From: Microcystis aeruginosa NIES-4325
GTDB taxonomy: Bacteria; Cyanobacteriota; Cyanobacteriia; Cyanobacteriales; Microcystaceae
Assembly (NCBI RefSeq): GCF_008974145.1
Contig: NZ_BJKP01000005.1
Span: 86,114-150,113 of the forward strand
Reading direction: 5' to 3'
Length of the DNA stretch: 64,000 nt
In this document: positions 46,201 to 57,331 of the stretch, piece by piece
How the letters are laid out: every line of letters begins with the position of its first letter
Numbering within the stretch: the first letter of the stretch is position 1
Translations under genes and position numbers: made by a program
The notes under the pieces: model-generated
Told to the model about the DNA's origin: nothing
Databases searched by the model: none
The model's input: the letters and a program-made list of their open reading frames with translations, nothing else

Positions 46201-46343
46201 TATTTCCCCTCGCTTTAGGATTGGGAGAGGGGGGAGAATTCCTGCAGCCTTTAGGAATTGTCGTTTTTTCGGGCTTGTCTTTAGCAACTCTGTTAACTCT
46301 CTTTATTATTCCCTGTTTTTACGTTTTATTCTCCACAAAATAA
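43239..46343 (+). CDS. Efflux RND transporter permease (HAE1/AcrB-like)
   Basis: A 1034-residue inner-membrane pump of the hydrophobe/amphiphile efflux family. It has TM1 at about 12-32, large periplasmic loops (VDLLPSITYPRISLRMNVPG) and TM helices 2-6 with the conserved GLALGVGIVVDNSIVMLENI (proton-relay Asp). A second half with AVQYNSLIDPLVIML, VGIVVNNGIIMVEL and RLRPILMTTVTTVLGLFPLA follows. It works with a periplasmic adaptor and an outer-membrane channel; neither is adjacent. Confidence 0.92.
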   Translation: MLENISLSGLSIRRHIGVLMLTIAVIIIGLFFLNRLQVDLLPSITYPRISLRMNVPGVSPEVILEEVTKPLEEGMSATEGVVQVYSETREGRMRVDLFFQPGGDLNVALNEATESFNRVRQNLPNIIEEPRLNKFEPSRLPVYEFALVSDTLPLKDLRLFADEELGRELGFVEGVAVVDVIGGVREEIQVNIDLQRLQSLGVGLNQVLDTLERRNQDISGGRLEGETGEPLTRSVGKFKNVADIQDLALTDSNNPEEKIYLRDVARVIDGTEEQRIFVTLNGKNAVRVSVQKQPNANTIAVVEGVKKRIAELKKSGLIPEGIQVVPTTDESVFIQNAVNNVVSSGLAGTILAGLTVFVFLGSLRQTFIIILAIPLSTLVAIICMKLFGLSINVFSLGGLALGVGIVVDNSIVMLENIALKVNQNQNKRDFLEIARNSSQEVESALVASTATNLVSILPFLLLGGFISLLFNEIILTISFAVAASLLCALTVVPMLASRLLNMRVSSGIQRFWLLRVFSQRLEGLTILYGRFLAKIIRYRILVILLAFLILGGSSFYLWQYIPQEVFSRIQTGQVNVFAQFPPGTNLNTNRQVMREVEKILLSQPETQYVFTTSGGSLFGTTTNENILRASSTINLKKGTNTEAYIERMSKALEQLNLVNVRLRLTPGQVRGIILNNSPSVGADVDVMLQGRDGKTLEQAGEEILSILDEKVPSVRFRADADPRQPEIQIKPDWTRLNSLGLSTPEVGQTVQTAIQGFIPTQLQRGERLIDIRVQLDPNSQQTISDLSQIPIFVNRQEDLKLADIAQIEAGKTPGVIQRINQRQVFIIIGSLVEGAKLSDALAGVKSVLNSTPLPDGISILPSAAATSNQEIQGSLGLLAGLSVFLVFVVMAVQYNSLIDPLVIMLTVPLALAGGIFGLYLTKTPINAIVIVGVVLLVGIVVNNGIIMVELANQLRQEFGFTRLQAILKAAPQRLRPILMTTVTTVLGLFPLALGLGEGGEFLQPLGIVVFSGLSLATLLTLFIIPCFYVLFSTK

Positions 46344-46506
46344 TCCCCTTGCACAGTGGGAAGTGGGGAGAGGGGAGAAGGGAGAAGGGAGAATAAATAA
46401 AAACAGTCTCCCGACTCCCGACTCCTGAATTCTGACTCGGAGAATACTGTCTCCTAACCGAATCTTGGCTAAATATAAGCAAAAATTATTGATTAACTCC
46501 CAAAAC

Positions 46507-46792
46507 TTGAGAATATTTAAATTAACATTACGCAATATTTACAAATTCTTAAGAATTAATTGAGAAAGATTTTTATTTAACAACGATGTTCCAATGGTTA
46601 CAGCGATTTGATAGAATTTCATAATGGTTTATCTTGTAATTTTTTGGGCGGCAACGGTTGAAACCCTTACCACACCTAGAAGGTGATCCTAATTAAGACG
46701 GGTAAATTAGTCAATTTCACCCACAACGATGATCTTTTTTTTGTGTAGTTTTATTGCAAAAAAAAAGTTTTTTTGACAAAAAGCACAAAGTA
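46507..46792 (+). other. Non-coding block B, related to 4635-4956
   Basis: 46507-46620 aligns to 4635-4749 and 46741-46792 to 4903-4956. The promoter-like pair is TTCCAA (46589-46594), 17 bp, TAGAAT (46612-46617). The middle differs. Block B lies between the ends of two convergent genes (RND + and mutS2 -), with no + strand gene after it, so it cannot be just a gene's own leader here. Candidate small RNA, or a relic of a duplicated promoter. No ORF was seen. Confidence 0.45.
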
Positions 46793-46861
46793 TGATAGTA
46801 ACCCAATGTATTTCTGGCTGCCAGTAGTTATTGTAGAGTGGGAGTTGGGGAGTATTTTCAG

Positions 46862-46924
46862 TGATCAGTAAACAATGAACTGAAAACTCGCATCTGATAA
46901 CTGATAACTGATAACTGATAACTG
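46862..46924 (+). repeat. Heptad CTGATAA repeats between block B and mutS2
   Basis: Four tandem copies of the heptad in TGATAACTGATAACTG form, preceded by diverged GAACTGAAAACTCGCATC, which also occurs at 2319-2336. It lies just beyond the 3' end of mutS2. Confidence 0.8.
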
Positions 46925-46959
46925 ACTTCTAACCCGACAAAAAACCTATTCAGCAAACC

Positions 46960-49329
46960 CTAAGTTAAATAAGCGATAGTTACTCCCGAACCGCCCTCAT
47001 TTTGGGGTGCTAATTGAAAGCGTTTTACCTGGGGATGACGGGATAGGAAATCGTGAACACCTTGACGCAATTTCCCCGTACCTTTACCGTGAATAATCCA
47101 TAATATACCCGATGGGGTAGCCCTGACGATCGCCTGTTCGATATCCGTTTCTGACTCTGCCACCCTGGAACCGCGAATATCGACGGTATTATTAGAAGTA
47201 CGAATTAAAGGAGTCTCCTGGGGTTTTGCGGGAGTTTGTGGCAAATTTTTGGCAGGTTTTGGCACAGTTTCCACTTTTTGACCATCCAAAGACTCAATCT
47301 GATCTAAGGGTAGGGTCATCTTCATCATACCGAAACGCAGGGAAATCTCCTCTGATTCTGATGAAATTGCTAAAACTTCGGCAGTTTGTCCCAAATTGGG
47401 CAAGCGTACCCTTTCCCCCACTTGCGGACGATAATTAACCTTAGTTTTTTCCGTTTTTGGTAATAACCTTTCTGCGATCGCAGTTAACTCCTCTGTGGCT
47501 TTTTGGGCATCTTTACCGGTTTTTGTTCCCGCTTGCAACCGGCGAATAACCTCATTAATCTCTGCTTTTGCAGATAATAAAGCTTTTTGTATCTCCTGGT
47601 CTTGATAACGCTTTAATTCTCGCTCTCTCTCCTGTAGAGAATTAGCCCGCGTGGACACCTCTGTATAAAATTTCTCCGTTTGTTGCAGTAATTGACTAGC
47701 TTCCTTAGCTTTTGACTCCTGTTCCCGTCTTTGCGCTTCCAAACCGGCAATTACTTGATTTATCTCCTCCGATAACCCACCCAGATGATTTCTCGCTTCG
47801 GCCACAATTTCGGGATTCAATCCCAAACGCTGGGCAATAGTTAAAGCATTAGAACGCCCCGGAATGCCCCATAATAGTCGATAAGTGGGGGAAAGAGTGC
47901 GATCATCAAACTCTACCGAGGCATTTTCAAAGCGAGAATCTCGATACTTCAACGCTTTTAATTCCCCGTAGTGAGTGGTAGCCACCGTCAGTAAACTATG
48001 ATCGGCGAGGTATTGTAAAATAGCGATCGCTAAAGGACTTCCCTCGGCTGGATCCGTACCTGCTCCCACCTCATCGAGTAAAACCAAGGAACGAGAATTT
48101 AAAGCCGCTAAAATGCGGACAATCCGGCGAATGTGACCCGAAAAAGTCGATAAACTCTGTTGTAAAGACTGTTCATCCCCGATATCGGCCAAAACCTGAT
48201 CGAACCAGGGTATCTCCACTGGTTCCCGCGCCGGAATAAACAAGCCCGCTTTCGCCATTAAAGCCGCTAATCCGAGGGTTTTTAAAGTAACGGTTTTTCC
48301 GCCAGTATTTGGTCCGGTGATGGCAACAACCCGAATTTCTGGGCTAATCTGCACATTTATTGGTACGACCTCCCCCCCCTGTTCGTGGTGTTTTTGCCAC
48401 CAGAGCAAAGGGTGACGCAAATTCCGTAAAGTAATCGTTTCCGAACCATCGATAAAGCGGGGGGGATTACCCTCTAACCATAAACTGTAACGGGCTCTAG
48501 CGGTGGCCAGATCGAGCCTAGTAGCGATCGCTAGTAAATATTCTAAGTCCTCAAAGGCTTCGGCGATCAGATTACTTAACTGCCGCAGGATTTTTTCTTC
48601 TTCGATTTGTTCCTGACGACGATATTGCCGTAGTTGATTGCCTTGGTCAACGATAGAGTGAGGTTCAATGTAAAAAGTAGCCCCTGTGCTGGAAGTATCG
48701 TGAATTATCCCCGGTATTTGCTCTTTTTGCGCTGCTTTGACGGGAATCACCCAGCGGTCGCTTCTTTGGGTAATCACCGCTTCTTGGATAGCCCCCCCCT
48801 GTTTTTGCATGATATCCTGTAATTTTCGGTAAATTCGCTCTCTAATCACCTTCATTTGTCCCCGAATTTCCCGTAATTGGGGACTAGCGCGATCAGATAT
48901 CCGGCCATCTTCATCGATACAACGGTGTATTTCCTGTTCTATCTCTGGATAGGTGCGAATTTCCGCTACTAACTCTTTTAAAACTGGTATATCTTCCTGT
49001 TCGTCAATTAAACGGCGTAAACGTCGCACTCCCGCTAAAGTCGTGGCAATATTTAAAAGTTCCTGTCCCGATAATAAACCCCCCAGATGCGCCCTTTCTA
49101 GGGCATCGCCGATGTCGCTAATCCCATCAAAGGAAAGACGACTATCTAATTTTTGTTCTAAGCTATAAACTTCTTTGGTTTGGGAGAGTAGGTTTAAACT
49201 TTCCTCTTTGCTTTCCGGTAACGGCAATTGACGAATTGCGATCGCACCTAGTTTAGTCGCTGCAAAAGTAGCTAGGTGTTGACATAGCCGCGGCCATTCC
49301 AATAATTCTAGGGTTTCGTCTTGAATCAA
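46960..49329 (-). CDS. mutS2: Endonuclease MutS2
   Basis: A 789-residue MutS family protein with the clamp/lever region, an ABC-type ATPase with Walker A ITGPNTGGKT (about 335-345) and LVLLDEVGAGTDP (Walker B), then a coiled-coil arm (about 515-640). A KOW-like part follows, and a C-terminal Smr domain (VDIRGSRVAESETDIEQAI, IIHGKGTGKLR). It lacks the mismatch-recognition domain I, so it is MutS2 and not MutS. MutS2 suppresses recombination or rescues stalled ribosomes in other bacteria. Confidence 0.95.
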   Translation of the reverse strand: MIQDETLELLEWPRLCQHLATFAATKLGAIAIRQLPLPESKEESLNLLSQTKEVYSLEQKLDSRLSFDGISDIGDALERAHLGGLLSGQELLNIATTLAGVRRLRRLIDEQEDIPVLKELVAEIRTYPEIEQEIHRCIDEDGRISDRASPQLREIRGQMKVIRERIYRKLQDIMQKQGGAIQEAVITQRSDRWVIPVKAAQKEQIPGIIHDTSSTGATFYIEPHSIVDQGNQLRQYRRQEQIEEEKILRQLSNLIAEAFEDLEYLLAIATRLDLATARARYSLWLEGNPPRFIDGSETITLRNLRHPLLWWQKHHEQGGEVVPINVQISPEIRVVAITGPNTGGKTVTLKTLGLAALMAKAGLFIPAREPVEIPWFDQVLADIGDEQSLQQSLSTFSGHIRRIVRILAALNSRSLVLLDEVGAGTDPAEGSPLAIAILQYLADHSLLTVATTHYGELKALKYRDSRFENASVEFDDRTLSPTYRLLWGIPGRSNALTIAQRLGLNPEIVAEARNHLGGLSEEINQVIAGLEAQRREQESKAKEASQLLQQTEKFYTEVSTRANSLQERERELKRYQDQEIQKALLSAKAEINEVIRRLQAGTKTGKDAQKATEELTAIAERLLPKTEKTKVNYRPQVGERVRLPNLGQTAEVLAISSESEEISLRFGMMKMTLPLDQIESLDGQKVETVPKPAKNLPQTPAKPQETPLIRTSNNTVDIRGSRVAESETDIEQAIVRATPSGILWIIHGKGTGKLRQGVHDFLSRHPQVKRFQLAPQNEGGSGVTIAYLT

Positions 49330-49467
49330 TTTTGTAGTTTTTTATAATACGCTTTGTATTTCTAGTCTAACCGGATTTGGTCTGATTTTTGCAGGAGGCA
49401 GGGGGCGGTCGGCGGTCGGCAGTAGATAGTAAACCCACATCTGATAACTGATAACTGATCACTGTAT

Positions 49468-49869
49468 CTAAATTCCTTTCTGGAGAGAGAATTGCACCTG
49501 TTTAAATTCTTGTTTTAAACGTTGTTTGAGTTTGTCGGGGATGGGACGGGAACCGTAGGCGGTATAATAACCTGCTACAGAGTTTAAAGCTGTTTGCATA
49601 GTAGTGAAAGAACGCAAACCCCCGGATTTTTTATCTCGTCGGTAGAGGGAGATGTAATCGTTGATTTGTTCCTTTGCCTGCGACTCAACTGCCGCTTTAT
49701 TCGGGTCATCTTTGACTAAATCAAGGGCTGTGGTTAAAGTTTCAATCACCGTCAGGGTATCCTTTCCATAATTGCCCGTTAACCCCGAACTACTAGAACA
49801 ACCCATCAATCCGATGACAAGGACGAGAACCAAAGCTAATAAGCGAGAAATGTAAGGTTTTAGAGACAT
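49468..49869 (-). CDS. psb27: Photosystem II assembly lipoprotein Psb27
   Basis: ATG 49869 gives a 133-residue protein; the frame opens earlier at 49896, but SLKPYISRLLALVLVLVIGL is a complete lipoprotein signal with the lipobox LMGC. The mature four-helix part has TGNYGKDTLTVIETL, KEQINDYISLYRRD, GLRSFTTMQTALNSVAGYY and RPIPDKLKQRLKQEF, the Psb27 signature. It binds CP43 on the lumenal side during PSII assembly and repair. Confidence 0.94.
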   Translation of the reverse strand: MSLKPYISRLLALVLVLVIGLMGCSSSSGLTGNYGKDTLTVIETLTTALDLVKDDPNKAAVESQAKEQINDYISLYRRDKKSGGLRSFTTMQTALNSVAGYYTAYGSRPIPDKLKQRLKQEFKQVQFSLQKGI

Positions 49870-50375
49870 ATTTTCAACACCATAAGTTAATCCCAAGTCA
49901 CCTTATCCTATCAGGAAACCGTGACCAGTTCTCCATGAGAGTCAACCGGCTGCAAAAATCAGGGGTCAACTGGGGGTAAATAGCCAAAATATAGGCTTTT
50001 TGGGCTGCAAAAGCCCCATTTTTGCCTAAAAGTTGCGATGCCATCAACCCGGAGTGAGTTGCGATAAGGCACTGGTGGCGGTTGCCTTTTGTCTAAAACC
50101 CATAACTTTTGTACCTCAGCAGACTGAAAAACGCTATATCAGTGATCAATTCCCCAACCGTGCCACTTCCCCACTCGATCGAGTACAATAGAGTGTTCAG
50201 CAAAAGTGATCGGCTATTAGCTTTGATTAGTCCTTCGGTAAGAATATAAACCAGAGAAAAGAGCCATTAAGAGCGGCAATCAGCTGAAAAAGCTCAAAAA
50301 CTGAATTTTAGGCTGAAGGCTGACGGTAGCTTGCTGAAAGCTGAATCCATTGATAATTTTTTTATTTGAATCGCC
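49870..50375 (+). other. psb27-putA divergent intergenic region
   Basis: About 506 bp between divergent genes. A stem-loop can form from TAGGC/GCCTA with inner GGGCT/AGCCC (about 49999-50035). No ORF worth calling was found. The T-run with the stem suggests a possible terminator or short RNA, but nothing recognisable as tmRNA, 6S or SRP RNA was seen. Confidence 0.35.
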
Positions 50376-53345
50376 GTGGTTATCCAAATCGACTCAACTC
50401 AAAACTACGAAACCAAAACCCAAGAGATCGCTAGACAACTTTTAGCCGAAACTCGCGAAAAAAAAGGTCTTTGGTCTGCTTTACAGGATCAAATGCGTTG
50501 GGATGATAAATTACTCGATTGGGCCATGTCTAACCCCAATTTACGAGTACAATTATTCCGTTTTATTGATTGTTTACCCGCTTTACGCAGTAATGCCGAG
50601 ATCGCTAATCATCTCCAACAATACCTCGGTGATGCCTCCGTAGAACTGCCCAGTGCGCTGAAAAGTATCCTCAACTTTAGTGATCCTAACTCCCTGCCGG
50701 CTCAAACGGCCGCCAGTGTGATCAGTAAATCCGTAGAAACCTTAGCTCGTAAGTATATCGCCGGGGAAGACCTAGGACAAATTACTCGCACTGTCACCCG
50801 TCTGCGCAAGGAAAAAATGGCTTTTACTATAGATCTCCTCGGTGAAGCGGTAATTACTGAAGCAGAAACCCAAGTTTATCTAGAAAGTTATCTCGATTTA
50901 ATGACCCATTTGGCTCAAGAAGCGACTAAATGGAATAAAGTTAGCCAAATTGATGAAGCGGACGGCGACTTACTACCACAAGTGCAGGTTTCTGTCAAGC
51001 TAACTGCCTTTTATTCTCAGTTTGATCCCATAGATCCCATTGGCAGTAAGGAGAAAGTCTGCGATCGCATTCGCCTACTGTTGCGACGCGCTCAGGAGTT
51101 AGGGGTAGCAGTCCATTTTGATATGGAACAGTACGTTTATAAAAACCTCACCCTGGCTATCCTAAAAGAATTACTCCTAGAAGAAGAATTTCGCAGTCGT
51201 ACCGATATTGGCATCACCCTACAGGCATATTTAAGAGATTCTGCCCAAGATTTACAAGATTTAATTAATTGGGCTAAAAAGCGCGGTTATCCCCTGACTG
51301 TCCGGCTAGTCAAAGGTGCTTACTGGGATCAGGAAACGATTAAATCTAGGCAAAATCACTGGCCACAGCCAGTATATAACGAAAAATCCGCCACAGATGC
51401 CAATTATGAGCGTATGACACGGTTATTATTGGAAAATCATCAATATTTATACGCTGCTATCGGTAGTCATAACGTGCGATCGCAAGCTCTGGCTTGTGCG
51501 ATCGCAGAAAGTTTACAAATTCCCCGTCGTCGCTTTGAAATGCAGGTATTGTACGGCATGGGCGACCAATTAGCCAAAGCCTTAGTGAAGCGGGGTCATC
51601 GGGTGCGGGTGTATTCCCCCTACGGACAACTTTTACCCGGTATGGCCTACCTAATCCGCCGTTTATTAGAAAATACCGCTAATAGTTCCTTCCTACGGCA
51701 AAATTTGGAGGATCGTCCCGTGGAAGATTTAATCGCAGCCCCCCGGGTTTTAGGCAAGGATAACCCGATTATCCCCGGTTTTCCCAATGCCCCCGATACA
51801 GATTATGCCAACGAGCAATTAAGAAATAAAGCCAATCAAGCCCTTAATTTTGTCAAAAATTCCCTCGGTAAGACCTATTTACCCCTAATTAATGGCGAAT
51901 ACGTCACCACCAATGTTCAAATTAATTCCGTTAATCCCTGTAACCCGCAGGAAATAGTGGGAAAAGTAGGCTTAATTGAGGTGGAACAGGCAGAAAAAGC
52001 GATCATAGCGGCTAAACAGGCTTTTCCCGCTTGGAAACGCACCCCAGTGGCTAAAAGAGCCGAAATACTACGAAAAGCGGCAGATTTGATGGAAGCGCGA
52101 CGACACGAGTTATCGGCCTGGATTTGTTTGGAAGTGGGCAAAGTTATCCAACAGGCGGATCCAGAAGTGTCAGAAGCGATCGATTTTTGCCGTTATTACG
52201 CCTCCGAGATGGAAAGACTGGATTTAGGGCATAATTTCGACGTAGCAGGCGAAAATAATCGTTATTCCTACCAACCCCGGGGTATTGCTTTAGTGATTTC
52301 TCCCTGGAATTTCCCTCTAGCGATCGCAGTTGGGATGACAGTAGCAGCTTTAGTAGCAGGTAACTGCACGCTATTGAAACCGGCTGAGACTTCTTCGGTA
52401 ATTACGGCGAAATTTGCCGAGATTCTCCTAGAAGCTGGTATTCCTGCCGGAGTCTTCCAATATATCCCGGGTAAAGGTTCCCAGGTGGGGGCGCATTTAG
52501 TTAGCCATCCCGATGTTCACCTAATCGCCTTCACCGGTTCACGAGAAGTGGGCTGTCGCATCTATACAGATGCCTCTATCGTGCAAAAGGGTCAAAAACA
52601 CCTAAAACGAGTTATCGCCGAAATGGGCGGCAAAAATGCCCTAATTGTCGATGAGAGTGCCGATTTAGATCAGGCCGTTGTCGGTGCGGTTAAGTCGGCT
52701 TTTGGCTACACCGGCCAGAAATGTTCGGCCTGTTCGCGGATAATCGTTCTGGAAAGCGTCTATGATAGCTTTGTGGATCGCTTTGTTGAGGCTACCAAGT
52801 CCCTCAATATCGGGCCGACGGATTTACCGAGTACGGAAGTAGGACCGGTTATCGACGAGAAAGCTCAGGCAAGAATTCGGGAATACATCGAAACTGGCAA
52901 AAAAGAGGCAGAATTAGCCCTAGAGATGCCAATTCCAGAAGTGGGTTACTTCGTCAGTCCCACCGTCTTTAAGAATGTTCCCCCCGATGCGGTGATTGCC
53001 AGGGAGGAGATTTTTGGTCCAGTGGTGGCGATTATCAAAGTGAGCAATTTCGAGGAAGCTTTAGCTGTAGCTAACGGAACCGACTATGCTTTAACCGGTG
53101 GCTTATATTCTCGCACTCCTGCCCATATTAACCGAGCTATGGAGGAATTTGAAGTGGGAAACCTCTATATTAACCGGGGAATCACCGGCGCGATTGTCTC
53201 CCGTCAACCCTTCGGGGGTTTCAAGATGTCGGGGGTAGGTTCCAAAGCAGGGGGTCCCGATTATCTGCTGCAATTCCTCGAACCTCGTCACATCAGCGAG
53301 AATATTCAACGTCAGGGATTTGCACCGATTGAAGGGGCTGATTAG
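50376..53345 (+). CDS. putA: Bifunctional proline dehydrogenase / delta-1-pyrroline-5-carboxylate dehydrogenase
   Basis: A 989-residue PutA-type enzyme that oxidises proline to glutamate. The FAD-binding proline dehydrogenase half (about 80-480) has VSVKLTAFYSQFDP, VHFDMEQYVYKNL, VRLVKGAYWDQE and RVYSPYGQL. The aldehyde dehydrogenase half (about 500-985) has SPWNFPLA, the NAD+ loop FTGSREVG, catalytic Glu in AEMGGKN and the active-site Cys in GQKCSACS (about 780). The start is GTG 50376. No N-terminal DNA-binding domain is present, so it is an enzyme-only PutA. Confidence 0.94.
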   Translation: MVIQIDSTQNYETKTQEIARQLLAETREKKGLWSALQDQMRWDDKLLDWAMSNPNLRVQLFRFIDCLPALRSNAEIANHLQQYLGDASVELPSALKSILNFSDPNSLPAQTAASVISKSVETLARKYIAGEDLGQITRTVTRLRKEKMAFTIDLLGEAVITEAETQVYLESYLDLMTHLAQEATKWNKVSQIDEADGDLLPQVQVSVKLTAFYSQFDPIDPIGSKEKVCDRIRLLLRRAQELGVAVHFDMEQYVYKNLTLAILKELLLEEEFRSRTDIGITLQAYLRDSAQDLQDLINWAKKRGYPLTVRLVKGAYWDQETIKSRQNHWPQPVYNEKSATDANYERMTRLLLENHQYLYAAIGSHNVRSQALACAIAESLQIPRRRFEMQVLYGMGDQLAKALVKRGHRVRVYSPYGQLLPGMAYLIRRLLENTANSSFLRQNLEDRPVEDLIAAPRVLGKDNPIIPGFPNAPDTDYANEQLRNKANQALNFVKNSLGKTYLPLINGEYVTTNVQINSVNPCNPQEIVGKVGLIEVEQAEKAIIAAKQAFPAWKRTPVAKRAEILRKAADLMEARRHELSAWICLEVGKVIQQADPEVSEAIDFCRYYASEMERLDLGHNFDVAGENNRYSYQPRGIALVISPWNFPLAIAVGMTVAALVAGNCTLLKPAETSSVITAKFAEILLEAGIPAGVFQYIPGKGSQVGAHLVSHPDVHLIAFTGSREVGCRIYTDASIVQKGQKHLKRVIAEMGGKNALIVDESADLDQAVVGAVKSAFGYTGQKCSACSRIIVLESVYDSFVDRFVEATKSLNIGPTDLPSTEVGPVIDEKAQARIREYIETGKKEAELALEMPIPEVGYFVSPTVFKNVPPDAVIAREEIFGPVVAIIKVSNFEEALAVANGTDYALTGGLYSRTPAHINRAMEEFEVGNLYINRGITGAIVSRQPFGGFKMSGVGSKAGGPDYLLQFLEPRHISENIQRQGFAPIEGAD

Positions 53346-53410
53346 GCGATATAGCTAAAATTGGCTATTATTGGGGGTTTATACCCCCCAAATCTAGTTC
53401 ATTTATCGGC

Positions 53411-55227
<1,817 letters not shown>

Positions 55228-55230
<3 letters not shown>

Positions 55231-55357
55231 GGTTGGTTGAAAAAGTTTCTCATGGGGGCAGGGTGTGGGGTTTTAACCATTTTCAGGGGGCTGGCACTTT
55301 TTGATCTCAAAAAAGCCGAAAGATAACAAGGTTTTTAGATTTATTCAGCCAGCCCTA
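55228..55357 (+). mobile_element. MITE whose two ends carry both flanking stop codons
   Basis: Left end TAGGGTTGGTTGAAAAAG (55228-55245) and the right end, reversed, TAGGGCTGGCTGAATAAA (55357-55340), match at 15 of 18 positions. The element is 130 bp and non-coding. Its outermost TAG on the plus strand is the pgm stop codon, and its outermost TAG on the minus strand is the stop of the FAD oxidoreductase gene. Confidence 0.7.
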
Positions 55358-56572
55358 TCTATTGCCCATAGCTTGTCCGGCGAGATAACCGGTAGTCCAA
55401 GCGCTTTGAAAATTAAATCCCCCCGTGACTGCATCGATATCTAGTACCTCCCCGGCAAAATATAACCCCGCACAGATTTTACTTTCCATAGTTTTAAAAT
55501 CCACTTCCTGAAGATTCACTCCCCCAGAGGTGACAAATTCCTCCTTAAACACCCCTTTGCCTTTGATTTGATATTCCCCTTGCTGTAATTCAATCATTAA
55601 TCGATTGAGAGTATTTTTAGATAATTCTGTCCAGGGAGTTTCCGAGTTAACAGTCAAGTAACTTAATAAACTCTGCCAAAGACGCTTAGGTAACTGTTCA
55701 AAAGGACAATAATTAAAAAGTTTTCTTTTGGGATATTCACTTTTAGTTTGTAAGATAATTTCTCGCAATTTTTCAGGATGATAATCCCCTAACCAATTAA
55801 TTATTAAAGGCATTCGGTAATGATGCTCGTGAAGTACCCGCGCTCCCCAAGCAGAGAGTTTTAAAATAGCCGGTCCACTGACTCCCCAATGGGTAATTAA
55901 TAAAGATCCGATTTGTTCTAATTTACTCCCCCCAAGACGAACTCGCACTTTATCCACAGTAACCCCTAACAAATCTTGCAGACGAGGATCGGCAATTTGA
56001 AAGGTAAATAAAGAGGGGACGGGAGAGACTAGAGAATGACCTAAATCTTGAGCGGTGCGATAACCAAAAGGACTACTTCCCGTAGCAATTAACAGCTTGT
56101 CTGCCCTAATTTGCTCATCTTTTTTTAATTCAATCAAAAAACTTTCTTCCTGTTTTTTTACCGATTTAACTGGGGAATTTAGCCTTAAATCAACCCCAGC
56201 AAAAGTCGCACTTTCCCGCAGACAATTAACAATAGTTTCAGAATTATCGGTACTGGGAAACATTCGCCCATCCGCTTCTGTTTTGAGTTTTACCCCCCGC
56301 AATTCAAACCATTTAATAGTATCTTGAGGTTGAAACCGACTAAAAGCTCCCCGTAGTGCTTTGCCACCGCGAGGATAATAATTAACCAATTGGGAAACAT
56401 CAAAACAATGATGGGTTACATTACAGCGTCCCCCTCCCGAAATCCGCACTTTCGCCAGAGGTTCTTTTGCCGCTTCTAGGATAGTAACGCCAGCTTTTGG
56501 GTTAGATTCTGCCGCTTTAATTGCCCCAAAAAATCCCGCTGCCCCGCCACCAATTACGACTATTTGAGTCAT
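55355..56572 (-). CDS. NAD(P)/FAD-dependent oxidoreductase, BaiN/HI0933 family
   Basis: A 405-residue flavoprotein. The N-terminal dinucleotide-binding motif is VIGGGAAGFFGAI (about 5-17), then KVRISGGGRCNVTH, LLIATGSSPFGY and the C-terminal FAD motif LYFAGEVLDIDAVTGGFNFQ. The HI0933/YhiN family is widespread and its substrate is unknown. It is convergent with pgm and 21 bases upstream of urtE's end on the same strand. Confidence 0.88.
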   Translation of the reverse strand: MTQIVVIGGGAAGFFGAIKAAESNPKAGVTILEAAKEPLAKVRISGGGRCNVTHHCFDVSQLVNYYPRGGKALRGAFSRFQPQDTIKWFELRGVKLKTEADGRMFPSTDNSETIVNCLRESATFAGVDLRLNSPVKSVKKQEESFLIELKKDEQIRADKLLIATGSSPFGYRTAQDLGHSLVSPVPSLFTFQIADPRLQDLLGVTVDKVRVRLGGSKLEQIGSLLITHWGVSGPAILKLSAWGARVLHEHHYRMPLIINWLGDYHPEKLREIILQTKSEYPKRKLFNYCPFEQLPKRLWQSLLSYLTVNSETPWTELSKNTLNRLMIELQQGEYQIKGKGVFKEEFVTSGGVNLQEVDFKTMESKICAGLYFAGEVLDIDAVTGGFNFQSAWTTGYLAGQAMGNR

Positions 56573-56593
56573 ATGTCAAGGAAAAAGTTAAGT

Positions 56594-57298
56594 TTAAACC
56601 GCCAAAAATCGCTGAATGACTTCTTGACTTAATTCGCTCGTGAAACCAGAAGCAACAATTCCCCCTTTCTGCATGGCGTAATATCGATCAGCTTGGCGGA
56701 CAAAATGCAGGTGTTGTTCTACTAATAAAACGGCGATTCCTTTGCTGGCCACAATACGCCGCACCGCCGCTTCAATTTCGAGAATAATTGACGGTTGAAT
56801 TCCTTCCGTGGGTTCATCTAAAATTAATAATTTCGGTTCTCCGACTAAGGCGCGAGCGATGGCTAATTGCTGTTGTTGTCCCCCGCTTAAATCTCCTCCC
56901 ATCCGCGATAACATGGTTTTTAAAACGGGAAATAAATCAAAGATTTCTTCGGGAATTGTGGCATTTTTTCTCCTTGTGGGTAAAGCTTCTAAACCGAGAA
57001 TTAAATTTTCTTTTACCGTTAAACGGGGAATAATATCCCTACCCTGCGGCACATAACCCAGTCCTAATCTGGCTCTTTGATCTGAGGTTTTATTAATCAG
57101 GTTTTCTTGCTCATAACTAATTGCTCCCGCTCGCGGTTTTAAGATACCCATCAAGGTTTTTAATAGGGTAGTTTTACCCACGCCATTACGTCCAATTAAA
57201 CAGACCATTTCTCCCGCATTAATGTTGAGATCAACATTTCTTAAAATATGACTTTCTCCGTAGTAAACATTGAGATCAGATATGTGTAACATTGTCAA
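56594..57298 (-). CDS. urtE: Urea ABC transporter ATP-binding protein UrtE
   Basis: A 234-residue ABC ATPase with Walker A GRNGVGKTTL, Q-loop region PQGRDIIPRLTVKENL, signature LSGGQQQQLAIARAL and Walker B LLILDEPTEGIQP. It is the LivF-like second ATPase of the high-affinity urea importer. It is the last gene of the urtABCDE set on the minus strand, 33 bases after urtD. Confidence 0.93.
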   Translation of the reverse strand: MTMLHISDLNVYYGESHILRNVDLNINAGEMVCLIGRNGVGKTTLLKTLMGILKPRAGAISYEQENLINKTSDQRARLGLGYVPQGRDIIPRLTVKENLILGLEALPTRRKNATIPEEIFDLFPVLKTMLSRMGGDLSGGQQQQLAIARALVGEPKLLILDEPTEGIQPSIILEIEAAVRRIVASKGIAVLLVEQHLHFVRQADRYYAMQKGGIVASGFTSELSQEVIQRFLAV

Positions 57299-57331
57299 CC
57301 CTTTTTAACTAATTTTAATCATTTTACTTTC